DNA of 64,000 nucleotides from Christensenella sp. UBA4263 (GTDB lineage Bacteria > Bacillota > Clostridia > Christensenellales > Aristaeellaceae): NCBI GenBank assembly GCA_002395225.1, contig DGWH01000036.1, positions 6,784 to 70,783 of the forward strand. The letters run 5' to 3'. Positions 17,014-24,692 of the stretch are shown here, piece by piece. Below the pieces are notes generated by a model, which was not told the origin of the DNA, made no database searches, and saw only the letters and a program-made list of their open reading frames with translations. How positions within the stretch are numbered: position 1 is the first letter of the stretch; each line of letters begins with the position of its first letter. The position numbers were made by a program, and so were the translations under genes.

Positions 17014-17143
17014 GTTTGATAGTTATACTGTCAAACGGCAGATGTTTTGTAGCTATACTATCAGACGGTAGAGGTTTTGAAGGTATACTATCAGACGGCA
17101 GATATTTTTGAATTATACTATCAAACGGTAAATGTTTTGATGG
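17014..17143. repeat. four tandem 30-bp repeats
   Basis: Units at 17014, 17044, 17074 and 17104 have exact 30-bp spacing, with a partial fifth at 17134. The core TATACTATCARACGGYA is conserved in every unit. The first copy is close to palindromic (GTTTGATAG...CTGTCAAAC). A related AAACGG...CGTTTG motif lies at 16934-16950. They precede an HTH gene by 320 bp and look like iterated protein-binding sites. Confidence 0.75.
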
Positions 17144-17461
17144 ATGGGGGTAAGGGGGATGGGAACGGATACCGGATCCCTATCTTGTCAATAAACTCCG
17201 ACAACAAGGAAAGAAAAGAGAGCAAACAGGGTTTCTGCTATTGAAGACAAATGAAAGCGCCTGAATAGTCACATCCTTGCGGTGTTTCCTCTGGAGGGTC
17301 TGGCATCGTGTCCTGATGGGTAAAAATCCGTGAACAGTAACAGATTGTATGATGATGCACGGGCTTTTTTATGTTTTTACATATTTAGATCTTGAAGGGT
17401 GCACGAAAAATCGATATAATGAAGTCGCTTGAAATATGTCGGAAACTGAGGTAATGAGTCC

Positions 17462-17821
17462 TTGGACACCCTTACAGAACTGATCAAAGCAGAAATCAAG
17501 AGACAGTATGGGAGCGTGAAGGAGTTCTCGGCTAAAACGGGAATACCGATGTCAACGCTGAATACTGCTTTTCACAAAAGAATCGAAGGCTCATCCTATG
17601 AACTGGTTAGGAGAATATGTTCTATCCTTCATATCAAGAAAATCCGTGATGATGAGATTACCTACGTTAACGGCGAATTCTATGATCTGGTAAAAAGTGT
17701 CGAGAGCCTGGATGAGCAGGGACTTTCAACGCTTAAGGCGCTCCTGAGATGTGAGAAAGAAAGGTGCAGAGAGAAACCTAATGGGCATAACGGCATCGGA
17801 CATGTAGAGAAGAAAAGATGA
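17462..17821 (+). CDS. HTH protein (XRE/Cro-like), TTG start
   Basis: A 119-residue DNA-binding protein. The helix-turn-helix spans about residues 17-60 (SVKEFSAKTGIPMSTLNTAF). A charged tail from about 85 ends in NGHNGIGHVEKK. The only start consistent with the domain is TTG at 17462, about eleven bases after GAGGT. The 30-bp repeat array is 320 bp upstream and could be its operator. A diverged copy of its last codons recurs at 18729-18821. It is probably a phage- or element-type repressor; the target is unproven. Confidence 0.7.
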   Translation: MDTLTELIKAEIKRQYGSVKEFSAKTGIPMSTLNTAFHKRIEGSSYELVRRICSILHIKKIRDDEITYVNGEFYDLVKSVESLDEQGLSTLKALLRCEKERCREKPNGHNGIGHVEKKR

Positions 17822-17958
17822 ACGGTATTTGAAAGCATGATTCGCAAGGCTTCTGGAAGAGGAAAAGGGTGCACCAATGTGAGAAACACATGGATGTGTG
17901 AAAGAAGTGTTTCGAAATATGATGTCATGAAGGCATTTCGGCTTAGGAGGAAAGAACT

Positions 17959-18360
17959 ATGAAACGAAAAATGTTTCTGGTGTCGGTCTTGATAATAATT
18001 TCGATGTGGGTATCAGCATCAGCAAGCACTCTTGAGCACACCGACCTGAACGGTGGAGTGGTATATACTTCTCCCAATCTTACCATCACAATCAATGTTC
18101 TCCCAAAGGATGAAAAAGTACCGAAAGAAATTGATGGCCGGAACATTATCGGTTATGCCATAACCAACGATTATGCGACGGTGCGTGATACTCCGTATTC
18201 GACCGGGAAAATTGTACGCCAGCTTTCGCCTGGAAACGATATCTATATTGTTGGTGTTGAGGATGCCTGGTACGAGATATATTCAAAATCAGGAAACACG
18301 CATGGGTTTGTGATTGAGAATGTACTTGATTTGACAGAGACCGCTCAGTTGCATCGGTAA
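17959..18360 (+). CDS. secreted SH3-domain protein
   Basis: A 133-residue protein with an N-terminal signal peptide (KRKMFLVSVLIIISMWVSA, cleavage probably near ASA-S at 22-24). The C-terminal half is a bacterial SH3b domain (about 70-125: YATVRDTPYSTGKIVRQLSPG, then AWYEIYSKSG and HGFVIENV). SH3b domains bind cell-wall peptides. The start at 17959 follows AGGAGG. It is monocistronic between an HTH gene and a small ORF. A larger SH3 protein is encoded 600 bp downstream, so the region carries a family of surface or secreted wall-binding proteins. Confidence 0.75.
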   Translation: MKRKMFLVSVLIIISMWVSASASTLEHTDLNGGVVYTSPNLTITINVLPKDEKVPKEIDGRNIIGYAITNDYATVRDTPYSTGKIVRQLSPGNDIYIVGVEDAWYEIYSKSGNTHGFVIENVLDLTETAQLHR

Positions 18361-18465
18361 ATCCAATTTCAAGGTATATGGTGATAGACTTAAGAGCATC
18401 TCGTTAAAAGGTAAGAGCAGTGCATCAATAAGATTTTTGACAGTGTGTTAGAAATGGGGAGATTT

Positions 18466-18696
18466 ATGTACAAAGACTATATCGGAAAGCCACTTGATGA
18501 TGAAATTGAAGGTATCATTGATGATGTAGTCGAAAGACATCATGGAACGGTGAAGGTTTTTAATGACAAAAAAATAGATATTAAGATGGGCAGCGGCATA
18601 AAGACGATTGGACACAAGGACTTCTACATTACGTATATTCATGGCACACCAGATATCGAATTTGAACGGATTCTTGATGTACTGACTTGCAGATAA
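18466..18696 (+). CDS. small hypothetical protein
   Basis: 76 residues starting at ATG 18466, just after GGGGAGA. The sequence (MYKDYIGKPLDDEIEGIIDD... IKMGSGIKTIGHKDFYITYI) predicts an alpha/beta fold with an acidic N-terminus and ends in Cys-Arg. I recognise no family. Its frame is clean and it has a ribosome-binding site, so it is probably real. In-frame starts at 18445 (GTG) and 18454 (ATG) are less well placed. Confidence 0.5.
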   Translation: MYKDYIGKPLDDEIEGIIDDVVERHHGTVKVFNDKKIDIKMGSGIKTIGHKDFYITYIHGTPDIEFERILDVLTCR

Positions 18697-18728
18697 AGTG
18701 TGTGCCTATATTTTGCGTGTGACATTCT

Positions 18729-18821
18729 AATGGTTTTACCGGCATAGGGCACGTTGAGAAAACAGATGAGTACATTAAAAATCTGATTCGAGAGGTTCTG
18801 GTTGAGGAAACGTTGGTGTGA
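18729..18821 (+). pseudogene. vestigial C-terminus of an HTH gene
   Basis: The frame reads NGFTGIGHVEKTDEYIKNLI and then REVLVEETLV before a stop. This repeats and extends the end of the HTH protein at 17462-17821 (NGHNGIGHVEK), where a stop codon falls earlier. It has no start codon. Likely a recombination scar from a second copy of that gene. Confidence 0.55.
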
Positions 18822-18968
18822 GCACAAGGATATGTCGGTTAATGCCTGATATGTGTGTATAATGAAGCATGCTGAGGTTGGAAAATTGGATTGTTAACGG
18901 GTCAGAATCTTAATAGATACGCTCGAATGAATGCAAAAAAGCGAAATAACAGTTGCAGGGGGATTGTT

Positions 18969-20855
18969 ATGAAAAAATTGGTGGTATTCGCAATTTTTCT
19001 TTTTCTTGTCATGTCTTCGATCGATTCTATTGCTGAACCAATAATCATAGGTGACCAAACTATAGACTTATATCGGCTTACCCTGGAGGAACTTAAGCAA
19101 CTCCAGAAAAGCATTAAAGACGAGATTTCGCGTAACCATGACCCAAGTTCATCAGAAGAATCGGACGTTTTAAAGGCAACGAAGAAATATGTGGAAGAGT
19201 ATTATAAAGAACTTGGGATTTCGGTAAGCTGGCCATGGTTTGACTATGATTATGCACAGGAATGGGAGCATTTTACTCTGGAAACAAGAGTAGACTATAA
19301 AGTCGAGAAAAAGTCCCAAAGTGATAGGATACATGCTGAAGTAGATCGAGTTGATAACGAATACATACTCTCTTATTTGAAACTTGGTAAAGACGTCGTA
19401 CTCGATGAGAGGGATAAATATCAGAAAAACGATCAATCAAGTACTATAGGGACTTCTATACCTGAATCAACAATTGACGCTACAGTTGAGTCTGTCGCAG
19501 AACCGACTCCGGAGCCAACAACAGAGCCCACTGCAGAACCGACTCCGGAACCAACCCCGGAGCCTACCGTAGAACCGACTCCGGAACCAACGCCTACACC
19601 AGTATTTCAAGTTCGGGACAGTGGCAATGCTAATGTGAGAAGTAAGTCAAACAGTGAATCCCCCAAAGTCGGCACAGCAATTGCTAATGCTACTTATCCG
19701 TTAATTAATGAAGAAAATGGTTGGTATCAAATAATCCTGGATGACGGTACTATAGGGTGGATTTCTGGGAAAATGGGACAAGCAATAGGGAATTCTGGGA
19801 AATCAGAAGAAAATGTGGATGCGGGCAATTCCTCAAGTGCCGAGACTCAGACAGAAACGGCATGGATGAAAAAAGGCGATGAAAGCGAAAAAGTTGAAAT
19901 ACTGCAGAAACGTTTAATCGCATTAGGGTATTTGAAAGGTAAGGCATCAGGAAAATTTGATTCAAGGTTAGAAGAAGCGGTAAAGGCGTATCAAAAAAAG
20001 TCTGGAATTCCAGTAACTGGAACAATTTCAGAAACTGATTGGAATGCGATAGCTGATGTAATTAAAGAAATGGCTCTCAGGGCATCGATTGTGTTTACAA
20101 GCAATGGGCATAATCCGAATGTATTTAAGTCAGATGGAAATACGTTTGATGTAAGAAAATTCAAATCTTATTCTGATACAAAAGACTTCTATCTGGTTCT
20201 TACTAGTAAGGGAACATGGACAGAAACAGGCATAGATGCATGGCATGTAGAAGACATTGTAATGCACATAGCAGGATATGATTGCTACGTAAAGGGAACG
20301 TATGACATCAGATTAGAGGGAGATAAGTTTATAATTACAAATTCCAATTATGTCCAATCAGCATTGAAATATATCAATACGAATGATCCAAAGCATATTT
20401 CTAATAATGTCGAATCTGATGATAATCCGTATCTAACCGTCCCAATGTCCATGGTAAAGGATGACAGAAAAGATGGAAGCATGACAGAACTTACATCCCG
20501 CACAAAAAAAGATATTGCTGAAAAAGAAAAAATGCATGACTGGGCAATGGGGCAGTTTAGTATTTGGGATGGTTCCCATAAAGAGTTTGTAAAACTTGTG
20601 AAAAAGAATATGAATGATGAAAAGTCATTCAAACATATCGAAACAAATTATACTGAAGTAATAGATGAGTATACTAAAGATAATATCAATAGTATATTAA
20701 AGTCTGCGGGAGTTAAGGATCGAGTCGATATCGGAGATCTGTTTTTAATAATGCAGTTTTCAGGGAAAAATGCCTTTAACGCGACAATAAAGAATACTGC
20801 ATATGGAATAGCGTTTTATAGAACAAATAGCCTAAAAATACTGAGCATAGAGTAA
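18969..20855 (+). CDS. secreted protein with SH3b and peptidoglycan-binding domains
   Basis: A 628-residue exported protein. A signal peptide spans residues 1-22 (MKKLVVFAIFLFLVMSS). A predicted helical region follows, then a low-complexity E-P-T repeat linker at about 177-212, an SH3b domain at 213-272 (NANVRSKSNSESPKVGT, ENGWYQIIL, GWISGKM) and a PG_binding_1 domain at about 300-360 (LQKRLIALGYLKG, VKAYQKKSGIPVTG). The C-terminal 230 residues are unrecognised. The ATG at 18969 follows GCAGGGGGA and is preferred because it begins the signal peptide. It probably anchors to the cell wall through two modules. No catalytic domain is evident. Confidence 0.8.
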   Translation: MKKLVVFAIFLFLVMSSIDSIAEPIIIGDQTIDLYRLTLEELKQLQKSIKDEISRNHDPSSSEESDVLKATKKYVEEYYKELGISVSWPWFDYDYAQEWEHFTLETRVDYKVEKKSQSDRIHAEVDRVDNEYILSYLKLGKDVVLDERDKYQKNDQSSTIGTSIPESTIDATVESVAEPTPEPTTEPTAEPTPEPTPEPTVEPTPEPTPTPVFQVRDSGNANVRSKSNSESPKVGTAIANATYPLINEENGWYQIILDDGTIGWISGKMGQAIGNSGKSEENVDAGNSSSAETQTETAWMKKGDESEKVEILQKRLIALGYLKGKASGKFDSRLEEAVKAYQKKSGIPVTGTISETDWNAIADVIKEMALRASIVFTSNGHNPNVFKSDGNTFDVRKFKSYSDTKDFYLVLTSKGTWTETGIDAWHVEDIVMHIAGYDCYVKGTYDIRLEGDKFIITNSNYVQSALKYINTNDPKHISNNVESDDNPYLTVPMSMVKDDRKDGSMTELTSRTKKDIAEKEKMHDWAMGQFSIWDGSHKEFVKLVKKNMNDEKSFKHIETNYTEVIDEYTKDNINSILKSAGVKDRVDIGDLFLIMQFSGKNAFNATIKNTAYGIAFYRTNSLKILSIE

Positions 20856-20857
20856 AA

Positions 20858-20917
20858 CAGTTTTTGTCCGATGGAACGACTGGATGGGTTCCCGGGAAAA
20901 TGATTAAAGTGGAATAA
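20858..20917 (+). pseudogene. vestigial SH3b C-terminus
   Basis: Immediately after the large SH3 gene, the frame reads FLSDGTTGWVPGKMIKVE and stops. This is the last strand of an SH3b domain, similar to DGTIGWISGKM in the preceding gene. It has no start, so it is a remnant of another SH3 gene. Confidence 0.6.
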
Positions 20918-20954
20918 GGAAGCAATATTCAGGGAAATTGTAAAGGGGTTTCAA

Positions 20955-21242
20955 ATGTACTCCATTGTCTTTGTGATTCTTTTGGTAGTGGCCGTATATT
21001 TAATCAGAGAGAAGCATTATGATAAGTTCCGAAGCAAAGATTATAAGAATAAAAGCTTTATGGAAAAAGTAAAAGAAAATAACAGAATTACCCGGTATCT
21101 AAAAAAGAGAAGGATAAGGGGCATGGCAGTGTTTATCATAGCTGCTGTGATTGGAATCAAGATATGGATATTTCCAGAGATACCATGGTTTTTTCCGATT
21201 CTTATAATTATGTTTGTTGCGTTCTTTGGTCTTACTGTATAA
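20955..21242 (+). CDS. small membrane protein
   Basis: A 95-residue protein with an N-terminal hydrophobic helix (YSIVFVILLVVAVYLI) and a C-terminal hydrophobic hairpin (MAVFIIAAVIGIKIW; FPILIIMFVAFFGLTV) separated by a basic loop rich in Lys and Arg. The topology suggests a cytoplasmic basic loop of about 40 residues. AAAGGGG precedes the ATG at 20955. No family recognised. It may act with the secreted SH3 proteins encoded upstream. Confidence 0.6.
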   Translation: MYSIVFVILLVVAVYLIREKHYDKFRSKDYKNKSFMEKVKENNRITRYLKKRRIRGMAVFIIAAVIGIKIWIFPEIPWFFPILIIMFVAFFGLTV

Positions 21243-21339
21243 TGAGTCTATCTAATGAAAGATATACCCAGTGCTAATCACAAAGACTCATTTTCCGCAA
21301 CTTGAGTTGATAAGCTTGTCCGCCGCAGGAAGGAGAACT

Positions 21340-21846
21340 ATGCCGAAGAAATCTGTAAAGCCGGATAAATCATTTTATTGGGTAGCCAGAGAAGAAGCCG
21401 GCCTAACAAGGGCCGAAGCGAGTGAAAAACTTCAGACAATATCTGAGAGCAGGTTGGAAAAACTGGAAAATGGAAGCACACAGATTTTGCCGGAAGATGT
21501 ACTCGCTATGGAGAAAGCCTATAACAAGCCTGGCCTTTGTAATCATTATTGTGCTGAAGACTGTCCGATTGGTCAAGAATATGTTCCATCAGTCGAGGTG
21601 AAGGATCTTTCACAGATAGTCATTGAGATGCTGGCAACACTTAATGCTTTAAACCGACAGAGGGACCGACTCATTGATATAACGGAAGACGGCGTGATAG
21701 ATGAAGAAGAACTGGCAGACTTTGTAGCTATCCAGGATAAACTTGAGAAGATTTCTATCGTATCAAGCACTTTGAAACTTTGGGTTGATCATACCGTTGC
21801 AAGCGGTAAAATCGAAAAGAACAAGATAGACGCATTACGGAGCTGA
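21340..21846 (+). CDS. XRE-family regulator with cysteine-rich linker
   Basis: A 168-residue protein. An N-terminal helix-turn-helix (about 12-55) contains YWVAREEAGLTRAEASEKL and ISESRLEKLENG. A short cysteine cluster CNHYCAEDC at 67-75 may bind metal, and the C-terminal helices contain LSQIVIEMLATLNALNRQRD. Proteins of this architecture are common in clostridial mobile elements. The ATG at 21340 has AAGGAGAA directly before it. A terminator follows at 21858. Probably a transcription factor of the element. Confidence 0.75.
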   Translation: MPKKSVKPDKSFYWVAREEAGLTRAEASEKLQTISESRLEKLENGSTQILPEDVLAMEKAYNKPGLCNHYCAEDCPIGQEYVPSVEVKDLSQIVIEMLATLNALNRQRDRLIDITEDGVIDEEELADFVAIQDKLEKISIVSSTLKLWVDHTVASGKIEKNKIDALRS

Positions 21847-21857
21847 TTAACATGCGG

Positions 21858-21884
21858 AGCTGAGCAAAGACTCAGCTTCTTTTT
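21858..21884 (+). terminator. rho-independent terminator
   Basis: A 7-bp stem AGCTGAG/CTCAGCT (21858-21864 with 21871-21877) followed by TCTTTTT. It ends the XRE transcript. Confidence 0.75.
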
Positions 21885-21997
21885 ATTTCGCCAAATCAGA
21901 GGAATACAGAGGGCTAAGTCGCTACTATGAGTGTTTAAACTGAGAATGCATCGCAGTAGAATGATTACATCAATTTTGATGCGGGGTGATGATACAT

Positions 21998-22108
21998 ATG
22001 ACAGTGAAGGAACGGGTAGGATTATGCAGGTTGATTGAGGAAATGAATCGACACAAGGAATATTGTGAGAAGATCGGGATTATGAGTGAAAAGAAACAGG
22101 GGGCATAA
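21998..22108 (+). CDS. 36-residue mobile-element protein
   Basis: ATG at 21998, behind GGGGTGATGA, opens a frame encoding MTVKERVGLCRLIEEMNRHK, with the tail EYCEKIGIMSEKKQGA. Very short proteins starting MTVKERV recur in clostridial prophages and conjugative elements, from memory. It is predicted to be helical. It starts a run of five small co-directional genes. Function unknown. Confidence 0.6.
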   Translation: MTVKERVGLCRLIEEMNRHKEYCEKIGIMSEKKQGA

Positions 22109-22114
22109 GTAAAA

Positions 22115-22255
22115 ATGATCGAACATATTAAGGACATTACAATACTGGTTGCTATGGGTTTGCTTGGAGCTGTTGCACTTGCAAATAGTAAAAAGGATGT
22201 AGCAATACAACTGCCGGGGGATATTGCTGTTTCAACGAAAGACGATGCGAAGTGA
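22115..22255 (+). CDS. 46-residue single-helix membrane protein
   Basis: ATG at 22115, six bases after the previous stop. The peptide contains a hydrophobic segment (ITILVAMGLLGAVALA) followed by a polar tail ending STKDDAK. It is probably membrane-anchored. No family recognised. Close spacing to both neighbours suggests one operon. Confidence 0.55.
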   Translation: MIEHIKDITILVAMGLLGAVALANSKKDVAIQLPGDIAVSTKDDAK

Positions 22256-22262
22256 GGGACAA

Positions 22263-22472
22263 ATGACGAAGACTTGTGAGTTTTGCGGTCGTGAGTTTAA
22301 TTTAACCCACGCGAAGAGAGTTATAGGAAGATGGTACGGTGCAGGGGCATATGACCGTTATTATCCCGAAGGGACTGCGTGTGAAGACTGCGCTACGGGA
22401 GTAATCAGTTGTGATGTAGGTACCGCAGTGGAACTAGCGGAACTGATGGGCGATTCATGGTACGACGATTAA
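22263..22472 (+). CDS. small zinc-ribbon protein
   Basis: A 69-residue protein from ATG 22263 (after GTGAGGGA). Two CxxC pairs (TCEFCGREF near residues 4-10 and CEDC near 41-44) suggest one structural zinc site. The C-terminus is acidic (LAELMGDSWYDD). Such mini zinc-ribbon proteins are frequent in phages and integrative elements and often have no known role. It starts seven bases after the preceding gene. Confidence 0.65.
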   Translation: MTKTCEFCGREFNLTHAKRVIGRWYGAGAYDRYYPEGTACEDCATGVISCDVGTAVELAELMGDSWYDD

Positions 22473-22586
22473 CGGAGAAGCCTGTAATGCGGTAGATGCT
22501 GGGTATGAGAAAAATGCAGAGACGACAGCAGTCACATTTATTTCGACTATGGCCGTCAGCGTAATCAGAAAGGGAGGTATCATGAA

Positions 22587-22736
22587 ATGAGTGATATATC
22601 AAAGGGAATGATTCTGATTTTGATGATTTTGTACATTGTTTCCCCAATAGATGCCTGTCCGGGGCCGATTGATGACCTGATTGTACTGTTCATAGGTTTG
22701 GCGGCAAGAAAAGGGAGAACAGAAGTAGAAGCTTAA
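22587..22736 (+). CDS. 49-residue DUF1232/YkvA-like membrane protein
   Basis: ATG at 22587 (after GGGAGG at 22572-22577) encodes MSDISKGMILILMILYIVSP, then IDACPGPIDDLIVLFIGLAA. The pattern YIVSPID...P..DD is the core of DUF1232 (YkvA-like) proteins, here reduced to one short hydrophobic unit. It probably inserts in the membrane. Function unknown. Confidence 0.6.
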   Translation: MSDISKGMILILMILYIVSPIDACPGPIDDLIVLFIGLAARKGRTEVEA

Positions 22737-22833
22737 AGGGAGAAACACACATGGATACCGACGAATGTTGTGGAGGATTGTCATTATCCGTGATGATGTT
22801 ATAAATATAACCAAAAAGGGGAGAGGTTATTGC

Positions 22834-23061
22834 ATGAGTAAGTGGATTATTCTGACTGTTGATCCTGATACTGAGGAAGGCGGTCTTGAAGAAGACGGAA
22901 TTGACCAGTTTGTTTTTGATTCAGAAGAGGAAGCTGAACATGAAGCAATGGAATGGAATAATGCTGTAGAGACGTGGTGTGACGACATGGAGGAAACCCC
23001 ACACGTAAAGTATGTGGTTGAAGAGGTAGATGAAGAGGATATCGAATCGTACAGAGTGTGA
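22834..23061 (+). CDS. acidic mini-protein 1
   Basis: A 75-residue protein beginning MSKWIILTVDPDTEEGG behind AGGGGAGAGG-like sequence. It contains about 27 Asp/Glu against three Lys/Arg, a net charge near -24. Predicted strands alternate with acidic loops. Extreme acidity and element location recall DNA-mimic proteins that inhibit restriction enzymes or repressors, but there is no sequence match I can name. A second protein of this type is at 23660-23917. Confidence 0.6.
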   Translation: MSKWIILTVDPDTEEGGLEEDGIDQFVFDSEEEAEHEAMEWNNAVETWCDDMEETPHVKYVVEEVDEEDIESYRV

Positions 23062-23090
23062 CGATTGATTAATGAAGGAGGACAAACTAT

Positions 23091-23243
23091 ATGCGTAGAA
23101 CAAGGTCTGATTGCACGGTTGGTACATTTGAAAAAACACGTGGGCTTCCCCCGGGAACCGTTCGAAATCCGGATGGGCGTGACACTCGGAGCGATAAGAA
23201 GATCGGAACTATTCGCAAGGAATATGAAAAGAAAAACAAATAG
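23091..23243 (+). CDS. 50-residue basic protein
   Basis: ATG at 23091 is eight bases after AAGGAGGA (23075-23082), the best ribosome-binding site locally. The frame gives MRRTRSDCTVGTFEKTRGLP, then PGTVRNPDGRDTRSDKKIG, and ends in EKKNK. The segment PGTVRNPDGRDTRSDKK looks like small conserved proteins of clostridial elements. A longer open frame overlaps from 23065 but has no such signal. Highly basic, perhaps nucleic-acid binding. Confidence 0.6.
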   Translation: MRRTRSDCTVGTFEKTRGLPPGTVRNPDGRDTRSDKKIGTIRKEYEKKNK

Positions 23244-23659
23244 TGAAAACACATTACGGCTGCTCCGATTATGGAGTGGCTTTATTTATGCGTTGTGGTA
23301 TACTTCGTATGTAGTGATAGAACTGACAATAAGAACTGTTGAAGAGGATTGTGGAAAATACGGCGAAATCGACGCCCGTTCCAAAAAACTCTAGCAACCA
23401 TTCCAACGATTTCCGACACCCGATTAAAAAGGATTCGACACTTGTTTCGGATGGATTCGACATCGCTTTTGAGATGATCCGACAATATTATTTTCTAGAT
23501 GCGTGGCCTTAAGTGGATTCAGTGAAGAACCAGACTGTTTTACTGTTAAGAGGTCTATATGAAACAAATGAACAAATGCTCAAATAAACAGTTACTTATG
23601 AAACTTGACACTTTGGGACAAACTCATATAATTAATTTAAAGATTGGAGGGGTGCTGAT
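23244..23659. repeat. intergenic region with four 22-bp-spaced repeats
   Basis: A 415-bp gap without a credible gene. The motif (T/A)(T/C)CGACA occurs at 23412, 23434, 23456 and 23478, exactly 22 bp apart, most clearly as GGATTCGACA. That is two helical turns, so a protein could bind all copies on one face. Regular 22-bp iterons are typical of replication-initiator or recombinase binding sites. An AT-rich segment follows (23485-23650). Confidence 0.65.
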
Positions 23660-23917
23660 ATGAAAAAATATGCTATTATTAAACATGACTTGCTGTATGA
23701 AACTTATGAAGAATATGATACGTATGATACACTTGAGGAAGCGGAGCATGTGCTTGGTTTAATGTCAGAGGCAGGACTACAAACAGGCGATGATGACGAT
23801 GATTATGATGATGATACTTATGACAGTCTTTATGAAGACTATGCTGATCCTGGTGACCCACCAGGCTGTGAAGATGCCACATACTTTATTAGTGTTATAG
23901 ATGAAGAAAACGAATAA
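23660..23917 (+). CDS. acidic mini-protein 2
   Basis: 85 residues from ATG 23660, after GGAGGGG. About 29 of 85 residues are Asp or Glu, including runs such as GDDDDDYDDD, against three lysines. It has the same general design as the protein at 22834: a short beta-strand start (KKYAIIKHDLLYETY) then acidic loops. It may mimic DNA and shield the element or regulate a DNA-binding partner. No family is known to me. Confidence 0.6.
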   Translation: MKKYAIIKHDLLYETYEEYDTYDTLEEAEHVLGLMSEAGLQTGDDDDDYDDDTYDSLYEDYADPGDPPGCEDATYFISVIDEENE

Positions 23918-24205
23918 TGAATAACTGACATTAGCTTTATGGCGAACCCCAACGAGTACACAGTTTAACTAGTGGAATCCTGTCTGGTAAGATGTCAACC
24001 ACATTGTTACTTTGATGGGAATCAGGAATTATGAGCTGATTTTCACATTGTTTTATACGAAAAATCCTGACCTCTATCTTCCTTTGTCTACTATCCACGG
24101 TTCCTTCCTCGTTTCTTCTGTACGTTTAGATGTTCCCGATATCCCCTTTGCAGAGCTAATATGTGCACAACAAAAAGCAAAGGAGACAACAGGAGGACAC
24201 ACCCC

Positions 24206-24403
24206 ATGATCAGTGAAAAGACGAAGAAGACACTCGAAACCCGGTACAACTGCCACATCAGCATCAACTACCTCTGCGGCGCCTACGATGTTTTCAGCCT
24301 GGATGGATGCCACTGGGATTGGGCAGGAAGCTACCGCGGATTGGTGAGCATGCTGGCAGAGGACAAGGATAGCCTTAAGAGGATAGCGGAGAGGAGAAAA
24401 TGA
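24206..24403 (+). CDS. 65-residue hypothetical protein
   Basis: ATG at 24206 lies eight bases after AGGAGGA. The protein (MISEKTKKTLETRYNCHISI, then LDGCHWDWAGSYRGLVSML) has two cysteines, aromatic residues in the middle and a basic helical end. It is similar in style to small accessory proteins of mobile elements. No domain recognised. A terminator follows 40 bp later. The 288 bp before it show no gene. Confidence 0.5.
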   Translation: MISEKTKKTLETRYNCHISINYLCGAYDVFSLDGCHWDWAGSYRGLVSMLAEDKDSLKRIAERRK

Positions 24404-24444
24404 GGGAGCCGATAGCCACACGGAGGGCCACCACAGGCCAGACG

Positions 24445-24465
24445 GAGGGCTTCGGCCCTCTTTTT
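24445..24465 (+). terminator. rho-independent terminator
   Basis: A 6-bp GC stem GAGGGC/GCCCTC with a TTCG loop (24445-24460), followed by TTTTT. A clear terminator for the gene at 24206. Confidence 0.85.
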
Positions 24466-24692
24466 GTTTGTGAGCAACACCTGTGCTGTCACCGCTTTGA
24501 TTTCCACAATTCTCGCCATGTTCCTATTTTCTAGACCCCTCATTTGTGTTATACTCAAGTCAGCAAAAAGCTGAATAATAGCTGTGGAAAAAAGCCAGGG
24601 AGATTGTAGAGAAACAGCTGTGGAAATAAACGATATGCAAACTGGAAAGAGACCGGAAATGGGTAGTTGTTGCTTAATCAGGTGTATAAAAA

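Larger units (their letters stand above)
16281..17461. other. non-coding stretch with palindromes, a micro-ORF and tandem repeats
   Basis: Nearly 1.2 kb right of the IS has no long gene. It holds a 118-bp palindrome (16398-16515), relics of coding sequence around 16600-16790 with frame breaks, a 36-codon ORF (16804-16914) and a four-copy 30-bp tandem repeat (17014-17133). A terminator-like GAGTCT/AGGCTC hairpin with T-run lies near 16540-16566. Inside the IS right arm, a perfect 13-bp inverted pair is at 16108-16120 and 16159-16171. Confidence 0.6.

Noticed and set aside
17014..17143. Possible CRISPR array
   Set aside because: Repeats are directly adjacent with no variable spacers and no cas gene is present.
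23065..23394. 109-codon plus-strand frame
   Set aside because: The overlapping 50-codon frame at 23091 has the ideal Shine-Dalgarno spacing and a familiar small-protein sequence.
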